A stretch of 37,717 bases of DNA from Gemmatimonadales bacterium (GCA_036265815.1 DATAOI010000067.1:1-37717); one strand, 5' to 3'. Numbered from the stretch's first letter, positions 1-10,839 are shown. Notes: a model not told the origin generated them from the letters alone. A program made the numbers and translations.

Positions 1-46
1 TACCGGTTTTCGAGACCGGCTCCTTCAGCCACTCGGACACCTGTCC
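1..46 (-). tRNA. tRNA-Ser(CGA), partial (3' part outside window)
   Basis: Read on the minus strand, position 46 begins the acceptor strand GGACAGG, followed by a D-arm (TCCGAGTGGCTGAAGGA) and an anticodon arm with stem CCGGT/ACCGG around the loop CTCGAAA. The anticodon CGA lies at positions 12-10 and would read the serine codon UCG. The window edge removes the variable arm, T-arm and 3' acceptor strand. The GTGTCCGAGTGGCTGAAGGAG segment is typical of bacterial tRNA-Ser. No other tRNA was recognised in the window. Confidence 0.9.
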
Positions 47-336
47 TGATGCGATTCGGCTGTGTTCCGGCGGGAAGTCTACATCGTCGCCGTCGACTTT
101 TGCAGCAGCGGCCTCCCGCAGCGCCAAGTCTGGCGGCGAACGCGCCGAGCATGGCCCTGGAGAACCGGCAGCCCCGCATTTCGCCCGTGCAAGGATCAGG
201 AGATCCCGGCCCCTCGGCTCCCATCTACAGTCAATTGAACCACCTACGGCTGAGGCCGGAGGTTGGCACCCGGATTGCCTCATGCGAGCCGCAACCGATG
301 ACCACGGCTATGAACGTCTCTCCCCCGGAGTCCTGA
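47..336. other. Intergenic stretch between the divergent tRNA-Ser and lipoprotein genes
   Basis: I see no convincing gene here. A 95-codon plus-strand frame (49-336) has no ribosome-binding site, low-complexity composition and no recognisable family. The region should hold the promoters of the leftward tRNA-Ser gene and the rightward lipoprotein gene. I could not pick a pair of -35/-10 boxes I would defend. A GGAG at about 326-329 serves as the ribosome-binding site of the ATG at 337. Confidence 0.4.
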
Positions 337-1239
337 ATGCTGCGGAAGCTGCTGCCGGCGATGGTACTCGCGCTGCTCACCCTGAGCGGCTGCGGCAAGG
401 ATAGCGGCACCCTCACGGACCCGGGTGGCGGTGGTGGTATTATCGGTGGCGGTGGTACCGGTGGCGGTGGCGGAGACCAGACCGGTGGCGACCCGGTGAG
501 CAGCGACCCGGTGACGAACGGCGGCTGGCCCAACCCGGACGGCACCACGCCGACCCCGCAGCCCGTCGATACCACGGTGTTCACGCCCTCGGACAGCGGG
601 ACCGCCGGCAGCGGTGGGCTCAGCACCCCTCTTCTGTTCCAGACCTCCGGCGTCGCGCGCTACAATCTGGGCACCTGCGGAGCCAACGGGACGTGGACCG
701 ACCCGCAGGGGCACAAGTACGGTCCCCACAATCCGAACTGTTTGCTGTACTACAGCGATGGCCGGCTGGGCAACAACAACAAGGGCAAGTGTGTGTCCTC
801 GTCCCAAGGATATGCCGGGCTCTGGCTGAATCCGGGGGGACATGCAACCCAGCCGTACAGCTCCAAGTGTCTCGCCACGGGCACGTCCACCCTCTCGCTG
901 GCATTGGCTTTTCCGGCCCAGGCCGAGCTCTACACGGCGAACGACGGCTCGGGTGCTCGCATTCTCAACTTCAGCTCGAGCGACACCGTTCTGGCCCAGC
1001 TCGTCTACCACGGGCCGGCCGACGGGACCACGACCGGGGCCGGCGTCCTGGTCGGAACGGACACCTTGGTGCCGCCCAGGACCTGGTCCATCGGTTTCGG
1101 CCAGCCGGCGCTCAACTACAGCACTGGGGTCCCCAACGGTGATGTGATCGCCGAGCTGCAGGACACGGGCGTCGAAGTCGTGGCCTGCTCATCGGCGGTC
1201 GGATGCTCTCTGGTGACGCTCAAACTCTCGACGCCTTAG
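337..1239 (+). CDS. Putative secreted lipoprotein with Gly-rich linker, function unknown
   Basis: A 300-residue protein with a typical lipoprotein signal: a positively charged start (MLRK), a hydrophobic stretch and the lipobox LSGC with the lipidated Cys at residue 19. A Gly-rich low-complexity linker (about residues 30-51) and a Pro/Thr/Asp-rich spacer follow, then a folded-looking C-terminal region. That region has six further cysteines, which would suit three disulfides outside the cytoplasm. A GGAG sits 7 nt before the ATG. It is the only plus-strand gene in the window, divergent from tRNA-Ser and convergent with chrA. I do not recognise the family. The signal, ribosome-binding site and cysteine pattern support a real gene; the role is unknown, and surface anchoring is an inference from the lipobox. 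Confidence 0.75.
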   Translation: MLRKLLPAMVLALLTLSGCGKDSGTLTDPGGGGGIIGGGGTGGGGGDQTGGDPVSSDPVTNGGWPNPDGTTPTPQPVDTTVFTPSDSGTAGSGGLSTPLLFQTSGVARYNLGTCGANGTWTDPQGHKYGPHNPNCLLYYSDGRLGNNNKGKCVSSSQGYAGLWLNPGGHATQPYSSKCLATGTSTLSLALAFPAQAELYTANDGSGARILNFSSSDTVLAQLVYHGPADGTTTGAGVLVGTDTLVPPRTWSIGFGQPALNYSTGVPNGDVIAELQDTGVEVVACSSAVGCSLVTLKLSTP

Positions 1240-1359
1240 GCTGTCAGCCGGCGACGGCGGGGCCCACGCTGCCCGCGGACGGAGCTCCGCCTCGCCAACC
1301 AGGCTATCCCTGCAAGCCGATGCTGTCGGCAAACATATGATGCCGAGCTCGAGTTCTTT

Positions 1360-2535
1360 CTAGGTGGCTGCGTGACCCAGGGCCACGCCAGCGAGCCCCC
1401 CTCCCAGCACGAGCCAGGCCGAGTTGACCCGGTAACGCGTCAGCAGCACCCAGCTCACAAGTGCGATCGCGATGGTAAGCGGATCGACCAGCGCGGCCCT
1501 CGCCAGTTCCCAGGTGACCACCGCCATCAGCGCGAGCGAGGCGACGTTCACCCCGTCGAGCACTGCGCCTGCCGTCGAGGAGCGGCGCAGCCTGGGCACC
1601 AGTGGGCCGCTCAGCGCCACGAACACGAAGGCCGGCAGAAAGATCCCGACCGTAGCGACGGCCGCGCCGGGGGTGCCGCCCAGCACGAAGCCGATGAAGG
1701 TGGCGGTGCTGAATACTGGGCCTGGGGTGATCTGTCCGACGGCCACCGCATCGAGCAGCTGGCGCTCGGTGAGCCAGCCCAGCCGCTGCACCAGGTCCGC
1801 CCGCAGGAACGCCAGCAGGACGTAGCCGCTGCCGAAGAGGACCGCTCCTATCTTGAGGAACACCGCAAAGAGCGGCCACAGCGCAAACGGCGTGGCGCCG
1901 GCCGATCCCGAGGCGATCCCGGTCATCGTGAACGCCGCGGTCGATGACATCGCCGGTCGGTCGCGCAGGCGGGCACCGCCGGCCATGACCGCGCCCGCCA
2001 GCGCGAGAATAACCAGCTCGTGCACTCCGAGCGCTGCCGCGACCGTGGCCACGGCGCCGAGCATCACCAGCGCGCGAGTCTTGAGCGCGGTCCGCCCCAG
2101 TCCCCAGAGTGCCTGGACGATAACAGCGATCACCACCGGCTTGACCCCATACAGCACGCCGGCGGCGGCCGGGAGTGTGCCGAGCCGCACGTAGGCCCAG
2201 GCGATCGCGGTGACGATAAGCGCCGCCGGCAGAATGAAGCAGGTGCCGGCCACTAGGAGTCCCGGCCAGCCGGCGCGTGCGTGGCCGATGTGGATGGCCA
2301 GCTCGGTGGAGTTGGGCCCGGGGATGAGGTTGGTGGCGCCCAGGTAGTCGAGGAACGCGTCCCGGGTCAGCCATCTCCGGCGGCGCACGACCTCCTCCTC
2401 CATCATCGCGATGTGCGCGGCCGGCCCGCCGAAGGCGACGGTTCCGAGCTTGAGAAAGAGACCAGCGAGGGTCGTGAGGGAGGTGCGCTCCTGGCTCGGC
2501 TCGCGGATCAGGGGGCCCCTTCCAGTCGGAGTCAT
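1360..2535 (-). CDS. chrA: ChrA-family chromate/anion transporter
   Basis: A 391-residue integral membrane protein made of two homologous ChrA halves. The N-terminal half shows FGGP (residues 35-38) and NLIPGPN (69-75). The second half repeats the pattern with an LFGSG segment followed by QITPGP. Both are hallmarks of the long, two-domain CHR family, whose characterised members export chromate; in an arbitrary genome the true anion is not certain. The ATG at 2535 (MTPTGRG) was chosen because the frame stays open for another 87 codons only as Arg-rich sequence lying over tadA. It is 47 bp downstream of tadA and probably the last gene of clpB-tadA-chrA. It converges with the lipoprotein gene; the 120 bp between them contain only weak hairpins. 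Confidence 0.9.
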   Translation of the reverse strand: MTPTGRGPLIREPSQERTSLTTLAGLFLKLGTVAFGGPAAHIAMMEEEVVRRRRWLTRDAFLDYLGATNLIPGPNSTELAIHIGHARAGWPGLLVAGTCFILPAALIVTAIAWAYVRLGTLPAAAGVLYGVKPVVIAVIVQALWGLGRTALKTRALVMLGAVATVAAALGVHELVILALAGAVMAGGARLRDRPAMSSTAAFTMTGIASGSAGATPFALWPLFAVFLKIGAVLFGSGYVLLAFLRADLVQRLGWLTERQLLDAVAVGQITPGPVFSTATFIGFVLGGTPGAAVATVGIFLPAFVFVALSGPLVPRLRRSSTAGAVLDGVNVASLALMAVVTWELARAALVDPLTIAIALVSWVLLTRYRVNSAWLVLGGGLAGVALGHAAT

Positions 2536-2582
2536 CGGTCGGTGGAGCTCGGCGCGACAGCCTCGCCGCCACCCACCGCCCG

Positions 2583-3051
2583 CTAGAGCGCCTCCCGCCT
2601 GCTCTGGAAGAACCGCTTGAGCAGATCGGCGCACTCGTCCGCCATGAGGCCGCCGACCACTTCGGGACGGTGATTCATCCGCGGATGGCGCAGCAGGTCG
2701 TACACCGAGCCGGCCATTCCCACCCGCGAGTCGTACGCGCCGAAGATGACCCGGCCGACCTTGGCGAGGACCATCGCGCCGGCGCACTGGGCACACGGCT
2801 CCAGCGTCACGTACAACGTGGCGAACGGCAGCCGGTCCTGCCCCACCTTGGTCAGCGCCCGGTGCAGGGCCAACAGCTCCGCGTGCGCCGTCGGGTCCCG
2901 ACGCTGTTCCGTCTCGTTGTGCGCCTCGCCCAGGATCTCGCCCTCGGCGATGATCACCGCGCCGATTGGCACCTCTTCCCTCACGGACGCTGCCCGCGCC
3001 AGGCGCAGCGCGGCCTGCATTCCGGTCAGGTCGCTGGGAGAGGGCGTCCCT

Positions 3052-3059
<8 letters not shown>
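2583..3059 (-). CDS. tadA: tRNA-specific adenosine deaminase TadA
   Basis: A 158-residue cytidine/deoxycytidylate deaminase fold protein. It has the zinc ligands and catalytic Glu in HAE (residues 59-61) and PCAQC (88-92), and EVPIGAV upstream as in TadA. TadA converts A34 to inosine in tRNA-Arg(ACG). The GTG at 3059 is used; an internal ATG at 3020 would remove 13 residues that precede the usual first helix. The start overlaps the end of clpB by 8 nt, so the two are probably translationally coupled. A guanine deaminase or other small deaminase is the alternative, but the EVPIGAV, DPTAHAE and LEPCAQC combination fits TadA well. Confidence 0.93.
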
Positions 3060-5679
<2,620 letters not shown>

Positions 5680-5770
5680 GCAGAGCCTCGTGTTAGGTGC
5701 GGCCCCCGAGGGCAACCACCGTACCTGGAATCTCTGCCGATCTGGCAGTCAGCCCCGGCACAACGGAAGA

Positions 5771-5793
5771 GGGATAGCCCGGAAGGCTATCCC
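5771..5793 (-). terminator. Intrinsic-type terminator after the tail-domain protein gene
   Basis: A perfect 9-bp inverted repeat (GGGATAGCC / GGCTATCCC) with a 5-nt loop begins 4 nt past the stop codon of the 5798-6232 gene. On the minus strand it is followed by a short pyrimidine-rich stretch (TCTTCC) rather than a pure T-run. It separates that gene from clpB and is the strongest hairpin of its kind that I found in the window. Confidence 0.65.
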
Positions 5794-5797
5794 TCGT

Positions 5798-6232
5798 TTA
5801 CTGCTGGCTGGTGACCTTCCGCTGGGCGATCATTTTCCGGGTATACCGCTCGCCGTCGACGGTGAGCTGGTAGTAGTACACCCCAGGGGTGGCCTCTCGC
5901 TTACCGTCCAGGTACTTCCCATCCCAGTAGGCGAGGTATTCCCCGCATTTGAGCGCGAGACTGTCCAACCGCTCCGACGACCCGCCCAACCTGGGCACCG
6001 CCACCACCTGTACCAGCACGTTGTAGATCTTCAGGCTCACCACCGGCTGACGTCCCCCGGTACAGACTTCGGGATCGATCGTGAACGGGATCGTCGTCGC
6101 CGGGAAAAATGGATTGGGGTAGTTCTCCTTCAGCTCGACGCGCGGCGGTGAAACGTTCGCCTGTGCAGCCACCGGGGAGCCCACCCCAACCAGTAGCCCG
6201 AGCCACCACCCCGGCCGCACCATCCGGACCAT
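5798..6232 (-). CDS. Small exported protein with FlgD/T9SS-like C-terminal tail domain
   Basis: A 144-residue protein with an N-terminal signal peptide (hydrophobic core about residues 9-20, likely cleavage after VAA near residue 23). Almost all of the rest is a single beta-sandwich tail. The motif NYPNPFFPATTI (37-48) and the later GVYYYQLTVDGE resemble the FlgD-Ig-like or Por-secretion-type C-terminal domain that normally ends much longer secreted proteins. Here the tail has no cargo domain. The ATG at 6232 has AGGAG 5 nt upstream; a second in-frame ATG lies three codons in. Two Cys (in PEVCTGG and ALKCGEY) may form a disulfide. A strong hairpin follows the stop. The role is unknown; export is well supported, T9SS-dependence is not shown. 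Confidence 0.8.
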   Translation of the reverse strand: MVRMVRPGWWLGLLVGVGSPVAAQANVSPPRVELKENYPNPFFPATTIPFTIDPEVCTGGRQPVVSLKIYNVLVQVVAVPRLGGSSERLDSLALKCGEYLAYWDGKYLDGKREATPGVYYYQLTVDGERYTRKMIAQRKVTSQQ

Positions 6233-6309
6233 GGGCGCTCCTCTTCACACAAGTTGTCGAACGGTAAGCACCTCCGCGATGTCGGAGCGCAAGACGGGTA
6301 TGTACAGGG

Positions 6310-6339
6310 AAGATGGCGGCGGCCGAGTCGGGGTGTCAA
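6310..6339 (-). promoter_or_regulatory. Candidate promoter for the small exported protein
   Basis: On the minus strand a consensus -35 box TTGACA (6339-6334) overlaps the selB stop codon. A weak -10 candidate, CATCTT (6315-6310), follows after an 18-bp spacer. This would give a leader of roughly 70 nt before the ATG at 6232. Only the -35 box is a strong match, so this is a suggestion. Confidence 0.3.
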
Positions 6340-8174
6340 GCGTTCCGAAGATGCCTCACGTCTCCCACTCTGACGGTGATGCCCCGGCCGTCGGCCCATT
6401 CGAGCAGCGGGATCAGGTACTTCCGGCTGATCCCCAGCCGGTCGCGCAGCGCAGCCGGCACGATGTCCCCAGCGTGCCCCAGCTCCACCAGCGTCTGGCG
6501 AAAGTGGTCGAGTGCCCCCCGGGCGTAATAGCGGTCGCGCTCCACGGCCTCGACTCGGCCGCTGGCCGCGGCCAGCCGCAGTACCGCGCCCACGTCGGCC
6601 CGTCCGCTCTGGCGCTGGAGCTCGGCCAGACTCGGCGGGCTCAGGTGGGCGGCCTCGACGAGGCCGACGATCCGGTCGATCTCCTCCTCCCCACCGGCGA
6701 CCCGCGGTGCGAAGCCCGCCAGCGCGGCCAGCCCCTCGAAGATCCGAATCCGACCGGGGGCGGACAGCTCGGCGAGCGCCGCTTCAACCAGCGACTCGGA
6801 CCCGTCGAGCGACCGGCGCAGCGTCTCCAGCGGCATGCCGCGATCGCTCGGATGTGAGCGATGATACGCCTTGAGGACCTCCAGTGCCCGCGCGGCGATC
6901 GCCTCGACCACTCCCGCGCCAAGCCAGAGCTCCCCCACCCGCCGCGACGATGCCTCCCGGGCGGCGCTCTCCGCCGCGCCACGCGGGACTCCAAGTATGA
7001 TCGGGAGCGCCGCCACCGGTATGCCGCCGGGATGCCGCTCGAGCAACGCGCCGAGTCGCTCGGCAGGGCGCCGGGAAGCGAGCGCCACGGGCCAGGTGCT
7101 TCGTCGGCCAGGAGGCTGGGGATCCAGCACCCGGCCGCCGCCGATCGTGGTCACCGGGCTGTAGCTCCGGAGCACGAAGCGATCCTCGCCCCGGGCCACC
7201 AGTGGCTCCTCCAGCCTGACCCGCGCGAGGCCGCTGCCGCCGGGCTCGATGGACGCGCGTGGTATGACCCGGGCCATCGCTTCCGCCGTCCCCAGATGGA
7301 AGCGTACCCGGGTCCGGTTGACCAATGGACGAGGCGCGTCCGGCTGGAGCGTGATCTCCACATCGAGCGCGCTGGCAGGAAGCCACGCCGAGCCGGGCGT
7401 GACTACCATCGCGCCCCGCTGCACATCGCTGCGCTCGATCCCCGCGATACCGAGCGCGGTGCGGGCGCCGGGCTCACTCCGGGCGAGGGAGCAGCCGTAG
7501 GATTCGATCGAGCGCACCTTCCCCTCCAAGCCGGAAGGCAGCAGCAGCACCGGATCACCCATGGCGACGCGGCCGGACCAGACCGTGCCGGTGACCACCG
7601 TGCCGACGCCCGCGACCGAGAAGGCACGGTCGACTGGCAGCCGGAAGAGATCGGCCACCGAGCGCTCTGGCAGCTCCGCCGCCAGGCTGGCCAGGCGGGA
7701 GCGGAGCTCCTCGATCCCTTGTCCCGTCTTCGCAGAGACGGCGATGGGAGCCTCGAAGCCGACCGATGAGGACGCCAAGCGCTGCGCGACCTCCGCCATC
7801 ACCAGCTCGAGCCACTCGGGCTCGACCAGATCGGCCTTAGTGAGCACCGGGATCGCGGCGCGGATGCCGAGCTGCTCGAGCACCGTCAGATGCTCCACCG
7901 TCTGGGGCATGATCCCTTCGTCCGCCGCCACCACCAGCAGCGCCAGGTCGATCCCCGACGCGCCTGCCACCATGGTGCGCACGAAGTCTTCGTGCCCGGG
8001 TACATCGACCACACCCGCCACCAGATCGGCCCCGAGCGGCAGGGGCGCAAAGTTGAGGTCGATCGTGATGCCGCGCCGGCGCTCCTCCGCCAGCCGGTCC
8101 ATCGGCCGGCCGGTCAGCGCCGTGATCAGGGCCGACTTCCCGTGGTCGATGTGGCCCGCCGTGCCCACGATCAT
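6336..8174 (-). CDS. selB: Selenocysteine-specific translation elongation factor SelB
   Basis: A 612-residue translational GTPase that delivers Sec-tRNA to UGA codons marked by a SECIS hairpin. The GTPase motifs are GHIDHGKS (residues 7-14), RGITID (34-39), DVPGHE (57-62), TKAD and VSAKTG. EF-Tu-like beta-barrel domains follow, then winged-helix repeats ending in RKYLIPLLEWAD and GDVRHLRNA, the signature of the mRNA-binding end of SelB. Length matches the family (about 610-640). The ATG overlaps the recO stop by 4 nt (ATGA), so it is coupled to recO and is the last gene of the long cluster. No selA, selD or tRNA-Sec gene is visible here, so they must lie elsewhere if the pathway works. Confidence 0.95.
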   Translation of the reverse strand: MIVGTAGHIDHGKSALITALTGRPMDRLAEERRRGITIDLNFAPLPLGADLVAGVVDVPGHEDFVRTMVAGASGIDLALLVVAADEGIMPQTVEHLTVLEQLGIRAAIPVLTKADLVEPEWLELVMAEVAQRLASSSVGFEAPIAVSAKTGQGIEELRSRLASLAAELPERSVADLFRLPVDRAFSVAGVGTVVTGTVWSGRVAMGDPVLLLPSGLEGKVRSIESYGCSLARSEPGARTALGIAGIERSDVQRGAMVVTPGSAWLPASALDVEITLQPDAPRPLVNRTRVRFHLGTAEAMARVIPRASIEPGGSGLARVRLEEPLVARGEDRFVLRSYSPVTTIGGGRVLDPQPPGRRSTWPVALASRRPAERLGALLERHPGGIPVAALPIILGVPRGAAESAAREASSRRVGELWLGAGVVEAIAARALEVLKAYHRSHPSDRGMPLETLRRSLDGSESLVEAALAELSAPGRIRIFEGLAALAGFAPRVAGGEEEIDRIVGLVEAAHLSPPSLAELQRQSGRADVGAVLRLAAASGRVEAVERDRYYARGALDHFRQTLVELGHAGDIVPAALRDRLGISRKYLIPLLEWADGRGITVRVGDVRHLRNA

Positions 8175-8932
8175 GCGGCGGCCCAGGATCGGCGGGTCCA
8201 GAACTCGAGGGCCGGAAGCTCGGCCTCCTCCGCGAGATGATGACGGATGTAGCGGGCCAGGAGCCGCCGGTGCGCCGCCGCGTGCTTTGCGTCCAGCAGC
8301 GGAAGCGGTGCCTCGGGATCCAGCAGAGCAACGAGATCCGCACGCGCCTGCTCGGGAAGCTGGGTGGCGCCGACCTGCGCGGCGCAGGTGGAGCAGAGCG
8401 CTCCGCCTTCTCTGGCGTTGAAGGCGAGCGGCCCTGACGGGAGCAGCCGAGTCCCGTCACGGATGCAGGCATCGAGCGACGGAGCGAAGCCGAGCACGCT
8501 CACCAGATGCCAGAGGCTGCGGAAGCCGAGCGCCTCGACCTCCCCCCTCGGCGCGGTCTCCAGCCGTGCCAGCGCATCACGAAACAGATCGAAGCTCTCG
8601 GGATGCCGGTCCGCCGGGGCAAAGCGGAGCATCACTTCAGCCAGGGCCGAAGCGGTGGCGTACCGCTCGAGATCGGAGGCGAGGCCATGGAAAAGGTGGG
8701 TCAGGTCGAACGCGGTGAGCACGTGCAGCTCGCGGTGCTCTTTGGTGAGAAACTGAGCCTGCCCCTCGCTGAGGACCTGGAGGGCGGCCCCGAACCGACT
8801 CCTGGGTCGCAGCGCGCCCTTGGCGATCGCATTCTGGACCCCGAGCTCCCGGGTGGCCAGGCGCACCACCTTCGAGGTCTCGCTGTAGCGCACCGTCGAA
8901 AGCACGATCGCGCGAGTGGTCACCAGGGGCAT
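8171..8932 (-). CDS. recO: DNA repair protein RecO
   Basis: A 253-residue RecFOR-pathway protein that anneals ssDNA and helps load RecA. The N-terminal OB-fold begins MPLVTTRAIVLSTVRYSETSKVV, the normal RecO start, so the ATG at 8932 was chosen rather than a start 97 codons upstream in low-complexity sequence. The C-terminal region has a zinc-finger-like GGALCSTC pair. The first half of the finger reads CIRDG instead of the common CxxCG, so one of the four usual cysteines is missing, as in several RecO lineages. It begins 4 bp after the propeller lipoprotein and overlaps selB by 4 nt. Its place between a vitamin B12 operon and selB looks like operon packing rather than a functional link. Confidence 0.92.
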   Translation of the reverse strand: MPLVTTRAIVLSTVRYSETSKVVRLATRELGVQNAIAKGALRPRSRFGAALQVLSEGQAQFLTKEHRELHVLTAFDLTHLFHGLASDLERYATASALAEVMLRFAPADRHPESFDLFRDALARLETAPRGEVEALGFRSLWHLVSVLGFAPSLDACIRDGTRLLPSGPLAFNAREGGALCSTCAAQVGATQLPEQARADLVALLDPEAPLPLLDAKHAAAHRRLLARYIRHHLAEEAELPALEFWTRRSWAAA

Positions 8933-8936
8933 CGGC

Positions 8937-9986
8937 TTACTCCGGGGGGATCTGCACCACGGCCGCGCCGGAGGGGCAATCTCCCAGGGTGATGGTCCGC
9001 AGCTCGGCCAGGTCGGGGCCCAGGACGTGAGCCTTCCCCGGCCTTCCGGCCCGGCACGGACCAGCTTCGATGGCGTAGATCCGGTTTCGGCTGTCCACCG
9101 CCACGGCCGAATTGGAGGGGATCGGCACGCCGTCGCCCGCCCCGCGCACCACCTTGTTGCTGTCGGTGTCGAACACCAGCAGCCCCTCGACGTAGGAGCT
9201 GGCGTAGACCTTGGAATCGGCATCGGCGGCGACGCTGCCGGGGTTGGCGCCGAAGCCGGAGAAGCTGGCGGTCTCGACCCGGGCCACCGGATCCACGATC
9301 GAGAGCCGCCCTTCGTCCTGGTTGGAGCTGCCCGTGCTCATGACGTACATGAGACCGTTCACGGCAACCGTGGCGAACCCCGCGTTCCCCGGCCCAGTGA
9401 GCGGAATCGAGTCGCGGCCGGAGGCCAGCTTGTTGCTCGCCGGGTCGACCACGCTGAGCCAGCCCGGCCCTATGGTGACCAGCGTATCGTCCAGCTTGCC
9501 GCTCAGGACGAACAGCCTGCCCCGGGTGAAGATCAGCCCTCGCGGGTGGCGGCCCACCACCAGCTCCGCGGTGGTACCCTCGAGGTAGTTCACCCGCGAG
9601 ACGCTGTTGAGGTTGGGATTGGCCACGTAAGCGATCGAGTCGTCGATGACCGCCGAGCCGGTCGCGCCGGAGCTGTCCGGCAACGCCACCCGCCGGACCA
9701 CCGCCCGCGTCCGGAGGTCCACCACGGCCACCGCATCGGCCAGCCCGAGTGGCACGATGGCCATGGCCCCGCGAGCGGAGACCCCGGTGGGGGTAGACCC
9801 GGTCCCGCCGAGCGGCACCGACGCCGCCGAGGACGGATCATCCACCGGCACGATGCTGAGCGTGTTGGCCGTCCGGTTCACGGCGAGCAGCACCTCCTGC
9901 GGCTCCGGCAGCGGCGCGTTGGTATCGGCGCAGCCGGCGAGGAGAGCGACGCTGAGCGGGAGCGTGGACCACCGTGGGTGACTCAT
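8937..9986 (-). CDS. Beta-propeller (YVTN/YncE-like) lipoprotein linked to cobalamin uptake genes
   Basis: A 349-residue lipoprotein: signal peptide with lipobox LLAGC (Cys at residue 19), then repeated blades of about 45 residues. The blades carry patterns such as NTLSIVPVD, DAVAVVDLRT, GWLSVVDPASNK, GRLSIVDPVAR and GLLVFDTDSNKVV. This is the YVTN/YncE type of seven-bladed propeller. The ATG at 9986 (MSHPRW) is placed directly before the signal peptide; a GTG 26 codons upstream would put charged, Pro-rich sequence in front of it. It is 43 bp after btuD and 4 bp before recO. In Bacteroidetes, propeller proteins of this general kind occur in cobalamin-uptake loci, so a surface or periplasmic accessory role in B12 capture is possible. 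The substrate is inferred from neighbours only. Confidence 0.82.
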   Translation of the reverse strand: MSHPRWSTLPLSVALLAGCADTNAPLPEPQEVLLAVNRTANTLSIVPVDDPSSAASVPLGGTGSTPTGVSARGAMAIVPLGLADAVAVVDLRTRAVVRRVALPDSSGATGSAVIDDSIAYVANPNLNSVSRVNYLEGTTAELVVGRHPRGLIFTRGRLFVLSGKLDDTLVTIGPGWLSVVDPASNKLASGRDSIPLTGPGNAGFATVAVNGLMYVMSTGSSNQDEGRLSIVDPVARVETASFSGFGANPGSVAADADSKVYASSYVEGLLVFDTDSNKVVRGAGDGVPIPSNSAVAVDSRNRIYAIEAGPCRAGRPGKAHVLGPDLAELRTITLGDCPSGAAVVQIPPE

Positions 9987-10029
9987 GGGATCTGAAAGAT
10001 GGGGGTATCGGGGAGGGTGCGGCCAGGTC

Positions 10030-10839
10030 TCACTCGGGAGGGAGGTCTCCCTCGGGTGACTCACCCGTGCGGAGCGGTACCACCTGGGGCGAGCCGTCCG
10101 CCCAGGTGGTGACCGCGACCGGCCACTGGAAGACCCGCCCCAACGTCTCCCGCGTGAGCACGGCCCGCGGCATGCCCTCCGCCACCACCTGCCCGCCGCT
10201 CAGCAGGAGCATGTGATCGGCGAAGCGGGCGGCGAGATTGAGGTGATGGGTGATGACCAAGCCGGCGAGTCCGCCATCCACCAGCCGCCGGATCAGCTCG
10301 AACAGCTCCATCTCGTGCCGCACGTCGAGGGAGGCGGTCGGCTCGTCGAGCACCAGGGCGCGCGGCTCCTGGGCCAGTGCCCGCGCGACCCGCACCCGCT
10401 GCCACTCCCCGCCGGACAGCGAATCGGTGGACCGGTCCGCCAGCTCCACGACGTCGCATCGCTCGAGCGCGGAGTGGACTGCCGCCCGATCGGCCGCGCC
10501 GGGCGCGGACCACGGCCCCAGTCTGGCGTAGCGCCCCAACATCACGGTCTCCTGCACCAGGAGTGGAAACGCCACCTCCTCCCGCTGCGGAACGACCGCG
10601 ACGATGCGCGCCAGCTCACCCCGGCGCCATTCCCGCAGCGGGCGGCCCTCGACCAGCACGGTCCCCTGCTCCAGCGGCAGCAGTCCCGAGAGTGCGCGGA
10701 CCAGGGTCGTCTTCCCGCTGCCGTTGGGCCCCACCACCGCGACCAGCCGGGCACCAGCCACCGCGCAGCTCACGCCCTCCAGCGCAAGGTGGGGAGACGG
10801 GCCATAGCGCACCGTAAGGTCCCGTGCTTCCAGGATCAC
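10030..10839 (-). CDS. btuD: ABC transporter ATPase, BtuD-like (cobalamin import)
   Basis: A 269-residue ABC ATPase that powers the BtuC permease. Visible motifs are Walker A GPNGSGKTT, the Q-loop region VVPQREEVAFPLL, signature SLSGGEWQRV, Walker B LVLDEPTASLD and the H-loop segment VITHHLN. This is the FecE/BtuD/FepC subfamily of metal-chelate importers. The GTG at 10839 starts inside the btuC stop (GTGA), and the sequence from there (VILEARDLTVRYG) is the normal beginning of an ABC ATPase; the frame upstream is shadow sequence over btuC. Substrate assignment follows the adjacent BtuF, so a siderophore-type importer remains a weaker alternative. Confidence 0.92.
   Translation of the reverse strand: MILEARDLTVRYGPSPHLALEGVSCAVAGARLVAVVGPNGSGKTTLVRALSGLLPLEQGTVLVEGRPLREWRRGELARIVAVVPQREEVAFPLLVQETVMLGRYARLGPWSAPGAADRAAVHSALERCDVVELADRSTDSLSGGEWQRVRVARALAQEPRALVLDEPTASLDVRHEMELFELIRRLVDGGLAGLVITHHLNLAARFADHMLLLSGGQVVAEGMPRAVLTRETLGRVFQWPVAVTTWADGSPQVVPLRTGESPEGDLPPE

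Noticed and set aside
49-336. 95-codon plus-strand reading frame before the lipoprotein gene
   Set aside because: No ribosome-binding site, Arg/Pro/Ser-rich composition and no recognisable domain; ends exactly where the supported gene begins.
1302-1310. GGCTATCCC, identical to one arm of the terminator at 5771-5793
   Set aside because: A single 9-base match without the second arm; compatible with chance.
1316-1330. Hairpin GCCGA-N5-TCGGC between the lipoprotein gene and chrA
   Set aside because: Only a 5-bp stem and no T-run on either strand; too weak to call a terminator.
5680-5770. Possible heat-shock operator upstream of clpB
   Set aside because: Neither CIRCE nor HAIR consensus is present; the only symmetry is a 5-bp repeat (5734-5738/5744-5748).
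8171-8932. RecO zinc finger with one Cys missing (CIRDG)
   Set aside because: Loss of finger cysteines is common in RecO lineages and does not by itself suggest a new function.
9976-10063. Direct repeat GGGTGACTCA (9976-9985 and 10054-10063), giving MSHPR at two in-frame starts of the propeller gene
   Set aside because: A small duplication or chance; the upstream copy lies inside btuD, and the signal peptide fits only the downstream start.
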